Shown here: positions 13,701 to 35,400 of the stretch, piece after piece
Position numbering within the stretch: the stretch's first letter is position 1
Layout: every line of letters starts with the position of its first letter
Assembly (NCBI GenBank): GCA_030141605.1
Contig: JAQGDQ010000101.1
Span: forward strand, 516,919-580,918
Length of the DNA: 64,000 nucleotides
Reading direction: 5' to 3'
From: Tubiluchus corallicola
Lineage: Eukaryota; Priapulida; Priapulimorpha; Priapulimorphida; Tubiluchidae
The notes under the pieces: generated by a model
The model's database searches: none
The model's input: only the letters and a program-made list of their open reading frames with translations
What the model was told of the DNA's origin: nothing
Program-made: the position numbers and the translations under genes

Positions 13701-15090
13701 CTAAGTCTGAATTTTGAAAATGCTCCTCTTTTCTAAATCTTCCATCTCCTTCAAAACTTTAGCTGCACTGTATCGTAGTTCATGCAATTTCTTCACAGGC
13801 ACTTCAAAATTTTTCACTTGTCCATCAGACAGCGCTAGCTGCATCATAATGGTAGGCTCTAACACACGACTAATCGAGCTGTTGGATATGCTTACATCAA
13901 CCCTCCAGCGGAAAGTTTCCACTGTCGACAATGCAGGATGATTAGATGACACTGACCTGTCGATTTCAATTCGTGGCTGTCCGAAAATGACACTTGACAA
14001 ATCTTCTATTAGTTCTTTTGGTAATTTGAGTTCTGAAAGATCCTCGTGGAATGTAGTTGGCTTCAACTGGGTAGATGGAATTCGAAGTGCAGCACTCAAC
14101 ACTGAGTGAATTCCAGCATAACAATGCTGTAACATTTCCTCTACTTCTAACCTCTTCATTATATCCTCCAGTTGAGCATCTGCATCCAACCTAAACAAAG
14201 ATTTTAAAATAATGTAAAAACCTTCCACCGCTTTTTATTTATAATCAACATTAATTATTACGAGCAATACAACATGTAACAAAGAATATTGAAATATGAG
14301 TACGTGCTTTTTTTGTGTTGTCATTTAAATTAAACTGAATTGTCAAATTGATTGACGAAGTTCGCGTTTTGCTTGTGTTTACTTTAGTATTAACAGTTTA
14401 AGTTAATAATTAATCTCAAAGACAAAACTGATATGACAGTCATGACATGATGTGAGATAATTTTCCATTGTGTTAAACAACTCCTTTGTGTTGATTAAAG
14501 CACCTGCATGAACACTTTGTAGATAGACTTTCATTTGGAGACAGCTTTAACTCACTTTTTTCTAACACACTAATAAAAAAAACTGAAAAAATAAATAAAA
14601 CATACAGATTTTGTTAAGAAGTACTGTATTTTTTTAGAGAGATTTGACGAAAAGTTAGTTTTGTTTTTGGTGAAGTAGACTTAGTTAAGAAATTTTTTTA
14701 AAATAATTTTTGTTGTACCATTATCATATTTGTGTTTCCAGTTATCCCAAAGCCTTAATTGCCAGATATGATGCTTGTTTCAGCATAAATCTTTTAGCTG
14801 TCAAATATAAGTTTCAGATAGCTTTTTTTATTGCCATATCGAATTTTGCTGACTTGGACGAAACTTTATACAGACGTTACCATGACTTGTGCTTACCAAT
14901 CATTTTTACTAGTAAATGCAGCTATACTCAGCGTTACCAACTTGGCAAGGGTTACTCTGTCTACTTGGTGACAACACTTTGTCATCAATTTAACTTCTAG
15001 TGGAATTTTTGCACCTAAAAACAGAGTCCGTTCACTTCCACCAACAGCACTGCCCATCATCATAGCCGCCATGATGTTTATACCAGACAT
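13701..15090 (-). CDS. COMMD5: COMM domain-containing protein 5 (COMMD5), two exons
   Basis: COMMD proteins form the Commander/CCC assemblies that act in endosomal cargo recycling and NF-kB regulation. Exon 1 is 15090-14897 and exon 2 is 14190-13701. The donor GTAAGC and acceptor TTTGTTTAG join in phase to complete a Trp codon (KNDW-LDADAQ). The product is 227 aa, close to the roughly 224 aa of vertebrate COMMD5. Exon 1 carries RTLFLGAKIPLEV of the N-terminal helical region. Exon 2 carries LRIPSTQLKPTTF and LIEDLSSVIFGQ, then the COMM domain starting FRWRVDVSISNS, with LEPTIMMQLALSDG, FEVPVKKLHELRYS and KEMEDLEKRS. Several in-frame ATGs occur near the start; I chose the one giving MSGINIM because the length then fits the family. 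A non-coding 5' exon cannot be excluded. Confidence 0.92.
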
Positions 15091-15949
15091 AGGCAATCGA
15101 TGGTGAATCTTGGCAGCTACTAGGCGCAGCTGTTCGAAAACAGGCAGTGTGCTTTGTGCAACTCCAACCTGATCGACCTTGTGGTGACAACTCGAAATGT
15201 ATTTGTTTGCATTATACAATACAATAAGTGATCTTAATATTATTATTATATATTTTTGTAACAATTATTTAGATCGAGATACATACTTTTTGTCGCTTTC
15301 GCAAATAATTATAACATGGGAATAATAACGATAAACTTAAACTGTTAGCAAGAAATGCAAGACAATAAAAAACCCACCAATGTAGAAATGAAAAAAATAT
15401 TATGACTCTTCAGCTCACCACTATGAAATACTTTACAGCGATCTCAGTTTGGCTTATATTTTTTGGCACAAACTTTATTTTGTCAGTTAAAGTCATGTCT
15501 ATTTTTAATTTTTTTATGTTTCCTTTAAGATGAATTAAAGGTGACAAAGATAATGAAAGAAACTATTTCAGACGGCTCTAATTTATGTCCATGTTAAGAT
15601 CGCTTAACAGGTTGATCGTTATCATAGGCCTATCATACTTTAAATTATCAGCACTTAACCACAAGGCCTATTATACTTTACGAAACATCGAAAAGCTCAT
15701 GCCGTGATTTTTAGCATCATGAACCTAAACAAAAAATAAAAAGATTTTTTATATTAATTATCAAGGTCTAACGTGGAGATAACTTTGTAAAAAACAGTAA
15801 GCGTAATGAACCGATAACCAATTTTGCGGTTTGTTGAAATTCGCTCTTTTGAAAAGCAATAATAACTGACTATACTATAATTTTTTGACGATTAATTTAT
15901 GATCAATGAGTATCATTTATTTTATGAGTTATCGTTTATGAGTTTATGA

Positions 15950-16260
15950 TCCATCCAACAGTCCGTCCGTCAGTCCGTCCGTCCATCCATCCATCAATCG
16001 ACTGATCGACGATCAATTAATCTGCCAATGGACCGATAGGTAGGTAAATAAAATAGATGGCTCAATTGACTGGTGATTGATATCTACATGTATCTGTGTA
16101 CCTATGTACTTATAAACTTACCTGCATGACTGCGTACCTATTTCCCAACCAGCTTACCTATCTGGCTACTCATTTCATAGTCCTGGCTCTCTCCTTTCAT
16201 AGTTGTCTATTTATGTTTGTTTATCCATTTGTCTGTCCGTCTGTCTATCTAGATGAATAA
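15950..16260. repeat. Degenerate tetranucleotide repeat tract
   Basis: Runs of TCCG/TCCA at about 15960-15995 grade into diverged GATC-, TACC- and TCTG-like four-base units. Similar decayed tetranucleotide tracts recur near 20.4 and 41.4 kb. Confidence 0.6.
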
Positions 16261-17157
16261 CCTGGATCTACTATGACTAAATTTATAGGCCAATGGATAG
16301 ATACATAGCTTGGTTCCCCTGGATCTGAATTACCTTTACTAGACCTAAAAGCTCAAAATGAATCATCTTTAATTTTATGGCTTGCACACAAGCTTGTTGG
16401 TATACATGGACAAGAAATTTTCACTGTTTCCTTCACCTTGGTTTTCTGTACAAAACCTAGATATGAAGCAGCATAATGCCGATGAGTAGAGATCTGGGTC
16501 ACCGTTAGAGCAAACACGTAACACTGGACGGCTATTTACTGATCACTTCGTTCAAACACACCACACATGTAATAGGAATCTTAGTTTAGGAAGTGTTGTA
16601 TATGTGAATGGGTTGGAGGTGGACCCGTGGCGCTGGACAATGTCGCGGTTTTTTTAGTAAATATAATTAATTAAAAGACGCGAGCGGCATTGTTTCCAGA
16701 TGATAGTTTTGAAGACGGAAGATAGGATGTGCGACGAATCATGCACTGCTAACGAAAGGTTAGTGACTTAGTGATATCTTCGAAATTCTGCCCATCTTAT
16801 ACAAGTGTTAACCTATATTAAGTCAATGTTAATGGACTTTCAGCCCATCTAAATGTATTATCGTCTTTATTACCAAAGTCACTTGCAATCAAAGATTGTA
16901 AAATACTCTTTTAATAATAATGCTATGCTCGTTGATTGACAAAGTTTATAATTATTATGAGTGTAATTACAACTACCACAGTGCACACAGAAAACTACTT
17001 TTATTGAATAGGCCTACTTGTGCACTTGAATAATAATAAATTTGTATGTTTTGGCATTGCTGGTGGCATCTCCAACAGGGAACTATTAAATATGGTACAA
17101 ATACATAATTAATTAAATTTTGTTATCGAACTCGAAAGACAGGAATTGTGAAAAGCT

Positions 17158-17229
17158 GGAACGCAGCCTGGATTTGAACGAGGGACCTTCAGCTTAGGCT
17201 GACGCCATAACCGAGACACTATTGCGTCC
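17158..17229 (-). pseudogene. tRNA-Met-like pseudogene or SINE head lacking an anticodon
   Basis: The 72-nt minus-strand sequence folds like a tRNA. The 5' GGACGCA pairs with the 3' TGCGTTC over all seven acceptor positions (one G-U), and there is a B-box GTTCAAATCC. The anticodon-arm region GCGTCAG...CTGAAGGTC resembles elongator tRNA-Met. The loop between the paired TCAGC and GCTGA arms is only four bases, so the anticodon is missing and the copy cannot decode. Confidence 0.6.
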
Positions 17230-18385
17230 TTAATACAAAATGCTTTAGTTAGTAATAATGAAAGGACGATTTGGCTGCTCAGAAACTTCAAATGAGTCTT
17301 GCCAAATAGCAATTAAACCTGAAGACTAAATGATAATTAAATATAAACTGCAAATAGCGTACTATGCCGTTTGGTGTAATCAGGTATTTTCAGTGGCCAT
17401 TGCGGCCGTTTTGTTTCTGATGAAGTTAAGATTTTGAAATGATAGATCTGTTTCAAGTAGGTATCATGCTTAGTTTGATTCGTTAATCAATTGATTTATG
17501 CATTTATTTCTGTTATACACTGCAAGAAAATGGCGTATAAGAAACAGGTCTATAGTGCATGTTTTTCTGCACTAGTACCTTACAAATTCACTACTTGGAT
17601 CACAAGCTTCAAGGTACCCCTGCTTCTGTAAGAATCAAGAAAGTTGTCAAGTTTACCAACCATCTGTTGTTAAGGAAGATGAAGAATTATAAGTTGCTGG
17701 CCTTTAATGTGCACGATAATCATTTTGTTTACACGAATTATTTGTTATTACAATTACATGTAACTCGACATGTCGTTGCATTAATAAAACAACGTTCATG
17801 CAGCGGAAGAATGAACGGTCCTGAAGCTACGCAACGTATGTCCTCATCATACCATATAGAGCTATATTATGTACACTTTTTAAATAGACTTTAGCTACGC
17901 CGAGTAAACAAAATTTAGCGTAGCTTTGAATGTTATCTGGAACGCTGTATTTCCTTGTTTTCAAAACATAAACCGACCTCATTTTGAATGTTTCGCCGCA
18001 CATATAGTTGACACCTTAATTTATGTGTGTGAACTATAATATTAACCATGTATATATTAGACTTTTTTCTGACGTGATTTCATTAATTTTTTTTTGATGA
18101 ACACAGTAATCGCAACGTTGTAAGTACAACAAAGTTATGGAGATGTAGTGCTGGTGACATCCTGAAGTTATAACTTTACTTAAGTAGTATAATCATAAAA
18201 ATAACCAAAAATTACAGCTTCTGCACTAAAATCAAGGACGTAAGAAAAGTAATTCGAAAGAAGAAACATTCTGTAAACAATAGCAACTGTTATAGTACTC
18301 AAGTTTATAATTTTCTTGTTTTTACAGTTCAAAGAGAAGCAGATGGAATGTCTTATGTCAGAAAATCCAACAAATACCTCATCAA

Positions 18386-28043
<9,658 letters not shown>

Positions 28044-28474
28044 TATGACTGATTACTAGTCACTGTAGTTATAGCAAATTATAAGTTCATGGGAGATTCT
28101 AGGTAACGCTTTTATCACAAAACTGTGGTCTTGGGATAACAGCACTGCTTGTAAGGTATTAGTGACGTCATTTAAAGCCCAAAAATCAATGAGTCATTAG
28201 ACAGCATCGATCGATCATGAGTCAATGGATCTCTGTAGTATTACATTATCAAAATTTTGCACCACTTCTGAGAACTAATGCAAGTGAGGCGGTGTAATGC
28301 TAATAAACTAGTGCTAATTTAACAACAGTGACTACTGCTATTGGAAATTAGTTATTGTACGACAATTACATTGTATGAAAGACAATGCATTTCATATCAT
28401 TATAATAACCATTCACTGACAAAAAGTTTACATTGTAACATTGTGTATATGTTTACAAAAAATAGAGTATTGAA

Positions 28475-28840
28475 CAGGGCTGGATTATAGTATAGGCTAG
28501 TATGGGTTGCAGCCTAATGCCCTTAAGGTTGTAAGGGCTCCCTCAAGCTTCGGTAACATTTGATAAAAATGGTTGAGTTGAAATATGTGTTAATTTGGTT
28601 TGCAATGATTAGGAAATAATGGTATTTCTTATAGAATATTTTTTTGACAAACAAAAGATAGCTATTCTAGTTTATTTAAAGAATTTGCAATAAATTTACT
28701 TAAAGCTATGTAAATGTCGCCGAAATATATCAAGAGTAAAAAATATTCAAGATGCGAATGAGTTAGAGGATAGCTCCGCCTGAGGGGGCCCCCATAGTTT
28801 CATTAGCCTAGGGGCCGCAAAAGGTCATAATCTAGCCCTG
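28475..28840. mobile_element. Non-autonomous hAT transposon (MITE) with 8-bp target duplication
   Basis: The 366-bp element has terminal inverted repeats CAGGGCTGGATTAT (left) and, reading inward on the other strand, CAGGGCTAGATTAT (right), 13 of 14 identical. Flanking octamers GTATTGAA (28467-28474) and GTAATGAA (28841-28848) match at 7 of 8, the 8-bp duplication expected of hAT transposases. No transposase frame is present. It lies about 430 bp after the OATP stop codon, possibly inside the 3' UTR. Confidence 0.8.
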
Positions 28841-30643
28841 GTAATGAACCGGTGATTATACAAAATGTGATTTTAGGTTTAGTAGAATTATAAATGTTTA
28901 CAAATTGTATAATATGTAATGTAATTGTAAATTTTCATATATTTATAAATACAGTTATGTTGAATGCAGATGATGTACCTTTATAAAGAAATTTATGAAT
29001 TTGTATGACCGTAGATTTAGCGTGTATTCCACAAATTAAAAGTATACGTACTTTTGTTATAATATTTCAACTAGCAATTTTTTTAAAAAAATTACTTTTC
29101 TCTTCATTTGCTGCATAAATATGCATCATAATTTTTTATACATTATGCATTTTAGCGAAATATAATGCTTATATTTGTTTTTTGGAATTTATGGTTTCTG
29201 TTATGGATTTATCTGTCTGGCTGTTAGCAGGATTCCACAAAAACTACTTCACCCGTTTTCTCGAAACTTTGTGGAAGGGTGGTCCTGGATGGATACTATT
29301 ATGTTTAGTAATGACCGCCTATGAATTGGGAACGTAAATAATTTTTTATTGATTGCTATTGGTTTATGCGAGAAAATTTCTGCGGCGTCATAATGGGGTA
29401 CTGAAGAAATATTTCAAAAAGCCATGATAGGGAATAAAAAAAAAGGTAAAAACTGCAAAACAACTATTCCACTAGTAGTCAGTGATATATAAAATAAAAA
29501 ATGAATAATTACAATCTGCATTTGTGACGCCCTGAAACGCCAACTCGCACTCACAGGTATCTTTTATAGAAACGAAGTTTTACGAAGTACGAAGTTTTAT
29601 AGGAACAAAAACTGAGAATTTCGGAACTAGTATTTAAGACAGAGAAAGGAATGAAAGGACACAAAAATAAGAAAAAAAGCTAAAGCATGTATGTATATAT
29701 ATTTAGTCAATAACACTTCATTCATGATTTTAGAACGACACAATTTTTCTAAGTCGCAGTATCATCCAGGAATTATTCATAAAGTTGACAACGTTGGTTT
29801 CGATCTGTTTTGACATTGCCATAGGCTCTCTTGGTCACAGCCTGTTCCTACTCAGTGTTGCCATGTCTCTAGTTAACTGTTGCTATGTATCTATTCAATT
29901 GTGCCATAAACCTGTCACTAAGTGCAGCAAGAGTTTCATTATCTAAGTTATGAATAATTACTCACAATGGAAACGCGAATCAATATAATACGCATATAAT
30001 ACAATATTATATCATATAATACGTATCAGTCAGGATATGACAGCTTAGCGGTAAAATGCATTAAATTTTTTTAGGGCATTGGAAATAATGTCATATTAGA
30101 GATGTGATTGATAATAAACTAGTCTCCGGTACGGCTGCAATACATTTCAATGTTTAATATAATCCGCCATTATCAGTTTGACTCTGACTTTCAGTATGTC
30201 AAAATGTATAAAAAAAATCTTAAAGTTTGTGACTGATTTAAAACAGATCTAGATGGAAAGTTCACTTGACCTTGATTCATCTACCGAAGGTCGCCTTACA
30301 AAAACTGTGGATCCAGTATTACTTAGCTGTAAAAAGGTAGTTATTAATCGAGTTTGGTGTTCTTAGATTTTTTTAACATAGCGTTTGTAATTTGAGCGAG
30401 TTGTCTTGGAGGATATATTCAACTTTTGCTTCGTTTCTTTTTTTGCGCATCTCGCCATGCCTGGCTGGATTTGGGTGTAGAGGAAAAACGGTCGAAACCT
30501 AAATTCTGGTCAGATTCTTCCTGATGACCCCTGATATGGTGTGGGTGTGGTACGATGTTTTGAGGATGTGTAGCCTGTGGTGGTTTTGATTTGGTATCTC
30601 AATTAACTTTTCACAATTTTGCAGCTTTTGTCAGTTACTGGTC

Positions 30644-30780
30644 ATAATGATGATGATGATGATTGATGATGATGATGATGTTCATGGCGATGCTGAAGAT
30701 AATGATAATGGTGGTGATGATGATGATGATGATGATGACGATATGCTGCTGATGATGATGTTGATGATGACAACGACGAT
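30644..30780. repeat. Imperfect (GAT)n microsatellite
   Basis: GAT/GATGAC trinucleotide tract with several interruptions; it explains a poly-Met/Asp open frame that is not a gene. Confidence 0.9.
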
Positions 30781-31559
30781 GAGCTTACACTATAGTTGTT
30801 ATACTTCGCTTTGTTTTTCTTTTAAACTTTTTCACAAAGTTAACTTACAATGTCATCGTCATAATCGATCATTTAGTACGAGAAACTGAAGACCAGTATT
30901 ACATCTGATGCAACGCAGATCGATACGCAGTTTTGACAATGGGCGTAATATCTTGGCAGTAGCTGATTCCGCAAATTACGTCACATATCTGCAAGCCAAT
31001 TTCGCCTGCGCAAACCACGACAGAATAAATACAAACTGCACACCTGTGCGCACAACAGTGTCAAGCAAGAAGCCACGAAATCAACATAATTCATGATTTA
31101 ACGGAAATAAAATGCTGGAAAATGATCTACTCTCAGAGGTAAGTTAAGGGTTTGCGCATAAATTGGAACAGTTGATTAAGTTAATCGGTTTTGGAAAACG
31201 AGATCTCAATTTTATAGTAAAGCTTAGGACTATCGATGCACTAAAAAGTAACATAATTTGATCAATGCGAAAGAGCCTGCAACGTTATTGCAAACAAAAA
31301 TAAAATAATGCAGTAATAACTTTAGTTATTAGGTTAAAGATTTTTTAACAGAATTGGGTAAATATTACATCACAAGAGAAGCCATGCTACGCAGTTTTTG
31401 CACAGGTGACGCTGAAGGCATCAGGTTTCTGAAGAAAGGTTGAATCTGAAATAATACAACTTTTTGAGGTAAGCTAAATTTTTTGCAGAATTTTGTATGA
31501 TTTAGTAGTAATACAAGCAATTTTTGATAGAAATAGATAAGCATTACATCATCAGTTTT

Positions 31560-31800
31560 GAACGATGGTTTAGCGGAGTGGGCACATGCTCCTGGACCGA
31601 AGTTAGCCAACGCCGAGTTGGTCAGTGAATGGACGCTTGATTTACTACCTGCTCTGGACAATTTCATTCACTATAGTAACTGTTTATCTCCTAAAATGAG
31701 GATGTATTCACATGGCTGAGACGTCCTTGCATTTCATCGTAGACAACTATTCTGGATAATAAGTTTCGGTCCCGCCACATTCACCCACATTAAGTAGGCC
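31560..31800 (+). mobile_element. SINE family copy 1
   Basis: Shares with copies near 33.4, 35.2 and 42.4 kb a head containing GACCGAAGTTAGCCAAC and GGTCAGTGAATGGA, a middle GGATGTATTCA, and a 3' module with TCGGTCCCGCCAC and CATTAAGTAG. Ends are approximate. Confidence 0.6.
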
Positions 31801-32475
31801 TATTAAGACTTGGATTTTAATTTGCAGGGTATTGAAGTGTATAAACAGTCGTTATTATGTGAACCGCGTTGATCAGATGCGCATTTCGTTCATATAGGTT
31901 ATGGTAATGGTTACGGCTACGGTTGTGGTTACGGTTCTTTTCCGAAGAAGTATTTCGAAAACTTGCAGAACGCAACAGAGCTGCCAATTTTTTGTACAAA
32001 TTTTTAATAAACTTATCCGAAGGACAAATATAAAGTATCCATTTATACTTAGTTGGCCGTCTATATTTGTCCTTCGATTTTTTTCGAGATTCAGCAGTGT
32101 TCTTGCTTTATTTAACCGTGTTAGGGTTCTTCTTTGATGTGTCATACTAGTGGTGTGAACGATGAGAAGCTGATTGCACGTATGATTGAGACTTACCATT
32201 CCAACCTTTCCTTTTTTCTCATTTTATTTTGTAAAGCTAGTATAGGAGCCATAAGAAGGGCATGAAGTTCAACGTAAGTAAGCTATAACCAATTATCAAG
32301 CAGCAGAAGTAACCAACAATTTCAAGGTGAGTCTGTTTTTTTACTATAACTGAATAACATTTAAAGTACTCGATTGTTTTCGAATAGTGTACTTTTGAGT
32401 ATTACAAAGGCCTGTTTCTGATTTGTTTAAGTACTTGTCGAAACTGTTTAATTTAATATTTACAATGTTTTGCAG

Positions 32476-35400
32476 CTATTATCCCGGAACGAGAACCATT
32501 TGAGACGGAAGATGAAAGTAAGTAAATGTAGTATTTTGTTATAACAGCTACAATGAGTTAAATAAGCAAATATTTGATATAATAGTCTATGCCTTTGTAA
32601 ACCAGTGATCTCCAACGTTTGGTAACTGGTTAAAATGTGAGGTAACCAAACAGGATCATAGTAATATTGTAAGATATAATGCAGATTCGTGTTTTAGACC
32701 TTTCCTGGTTTATCGATTTTTGATTACGTGTTATTTGGTTTTTTTTACTCAAGGCACAGTAGAGAAATGTCCTGAAAATGCGAATGCAGAGTCAGGAAAA
32801 CTAACTTTTTGTAACTAATTTGCTAATATAGGGGGCACTTGTTGACGTCCCTGAAATCTCCGCCCTGAAAAAGGGGAAACGTAGTTTTTAGAAAAATAAA
32901 AATAGTTGTTCCTTTTCTTACAGTAAAATTGGAAGGTAGACCTCCAGGTCTAATGTTTACTATCACAGGATTTCAGTTATCTGGACTTTTCTTTGTCTAG
33001 CAGAACCAGACGATCAAGATAATCGAAGTATCCAATTTAGTTCCACAGGAAAATATAGATACGACGTAAATACGTACATTTGCTGTTGCAGAAACTGCAT
33101 ACAAAGACACCACAGACTTCTGGTTTGAGTTCAAACCTTCACCAGAGGGTTGGATCAATACCAGACCAAATGGAACCAAGATTCGTGGTCGACCTGTGGG
33201 AGAGAACCTCAACAACATCAGACAATGGAAACCAAAAGAGGAGAAGATACCGAGAATTACCGAGGACGCAATACAGCTTGATGGGGTAAGCGGTTAGCAG
33301 AATATCCGTGTATCTTGTGCTGAAGGTATTGAAAATATCTCTGTGTCAGGGTTCAGCGCCGCGAAAACAACAAAGCATAAACTTCTATTAGGTGTGTGTT
33401 TAACGACCAAATTTAACCAACACCGAGTTCAGTAAGCGGTTGAATGATTGCAACTATTTCTCTTGTTAAGGGAGATGTGAATGAGACAATTAGTCCAATG
33501 TCGCTTCTTAGAGGATTAATTTTATTTATATACTAGATTCCCGTCTCACTACAGCCATATATATTAAGTATACACTTCTGCTGAGTGCTGGTCCCTGCTT
33601 TGTAGAGTGCTGAAATGAATAAATACTAGTAGTATCTCTGAGGTGGTAAGAGAACATCAAGGAAGGGTCCTGTAGTGTCTGTCTAGCGTAAATAGGAACA
33701 ACAACGCATCTAATTCAAGAACACTGTACTTGAGACATGTACTTGAGGCTTATTTAAGAGGATCATTTGAGACACCTACGTAAGCCGATCCTATCCTGAT
33801 ATGACAGAGAAGAATTAGATGCCTCTTTGCTAGTGTTGAGTTTGCATCGAAATCTTATTTTAAGACAATATAAAAACTTCAGGATAAACTCGATGCAAAT
33901 TCAACGCAGTCAAAATAAGCAGAAAGGCATCTAATTCTTCTGTGCCAAATCGGGGCAGAAGTGTTGGGTTTTCAATAAAAATACAACTATTTTGACCACA
34001 CACGGATTTGCTACTTCCATCTTACTATATATATATATCGTAGCAGTTCTTTTGCTGCTAGACAATGGATGGCGCTATTAGTCTCCTATTAAATTTTATT
34101 TTTTACTATTCGAATACGATTATTTCTCAACAGGATGCGTGTATGCTGCTTTACAACTTCAGCATTGAATATCCCGAAGACTGGAAGTGTCTCTTTCAGC
34201 CTAACATTTGTTACTGGAAAGGGATGACATTTGGTATCTGGGTGAAAATTAACCCAACGCTGGATATGGTCCCACGATACATTCTTGACAGTGGTAAGTA
34301 AAAATTAATGATGAATCACGTGTACTTTCCGCGAATTTAACAAGAGTTTAACGAGTTTAGTGGCTGAGATTAGAATTAATTTTCAACGATTTGCTGTGCC
34401 AGCTCTAAAGAGTAGTTGGTTGAGCAGTAGGGGGGAAATTTGCTGAAGGTAAACTAAGTTGCATCAAGAGGAGACTCGTAAGCCTATTTAGTGATCTACA
34501 GTGAAACATTACAGCCCGATACCTTAAGTTTTTAGGGGTGTTAACTTCCAAAACTTCAAATCTACAATTGGTAACACAAGAAATCATTCACTTCAAACGG
34601 TTTGTTTAAACGCGCCAAATATTCTTTGTTCATAATTAAATGACTCATTATTTAGTCGGTCTGTCCTTTCGCTGGTTTGCTGGTGACAGCGCAGCGGACA
34701 ATGTGATGGCTTGATTCAGATCATTTCTTGCCAAAAAAAGTAGCCAGTCCATCGGAAGATTCAGTTTAGACGGACTGTTTCAGTGCGAACGTAGTTTGAA
34801 GCAATCTCTCATAGCGAGCACATTGCGAGGCAAAGTGCTGATCAAACTGTTTCAGTGTGGATAGACTATAGACTATAAATCATTGTTTTTGAGCATGCTG
34901 TGCTTTGCAGGAGGGAGAGAAACCGGGGAGCCTGGAGTAGCGATATACTACAATTACACGTCCGTTACTGCGCTGGTATCAACGGGACTTAAACTGTTCA
35001 TCACAAGAATAGACGGACAAATACCTAAAGACATGTGGACACATGTGGCTCTAAGATGGTCTGAGGAAGATAAAATTGGAATCGAGGTAACTGGTATTGC
35101 TTTTATTTGTTCATTTTCTCATCTGTAGGCTTTTTATTTTATTCCAACATAATTAATTGTGTTAACTTTTAATTACCGGAATGTTATCTTGAGGCGGCGG
35201 TAGTGGCTAAGTGGTCAGGACGAGTACTTAGTGACTGGCGTTAATGCTGGTCAATAAATGGAGAGGAGATCGATACTTATTCTGGGCGCTTTCACTTTTT
35301 GTACTAGTTCTGGGCTGCTTACCTTGTATAGAGGAACGATGTTTTGGTTCATTGTATATTCATCCAAACATAGCTAAGATATTTCTGGTGGTTCAGTATT

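Larger units (their letters stand above)
15091..18385. other. Intergenic region between COMMD5 and the OATP gene
   Basis: The two genes point away from each other, so both promoters should lie here, but I see no reliable core promoter motif. A TTTTTACAG acceptor-like sequence at about 18320-18328 suggests the OATP start codon lies in an exon preceded by a spliced 5' UTR. Other contents are degenerate tetranucleotide repeats at 15950-16260 and a tRNA-like relic at 17158-17229. No coding gene is recognised. Confidence 0.5.
28044..32475. other. OATP 3' flank and upstream region of the adhesion GPCR
   Basis: This includes the OATP 3' UTR, the hAT element at 28475-28840, a (GAT)n array near 30.65 kb and a SINE near 31.6 kb. 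The missing 5' exon(s) of the receptor should be here. A short ATG-containing exon-like segment with a good donor ends at 31138 (MLENDLLSE then GTAAGT), but none of the next acceptor candidates keeps it in frame, so it is not included in the gene. Sequence near 29.21-29.35 kb has the flavour of an interspersed repeat of unknown type. Confidence 0.5.

Noticed and set aside
30647-31096. Met/Asp-rich frame and a following 62-codon frame
   Set aside because: The first is a GAT repeat; the second has no motif and no splice support as a receptor 5' exon.
31118-32325. Exon-like segments before the receptor (donors at 31138, about 32273 and about 32326)
   Set aside because: Each has a plausible splice site, but no combination keeps an open frame into exon 32476-32517.
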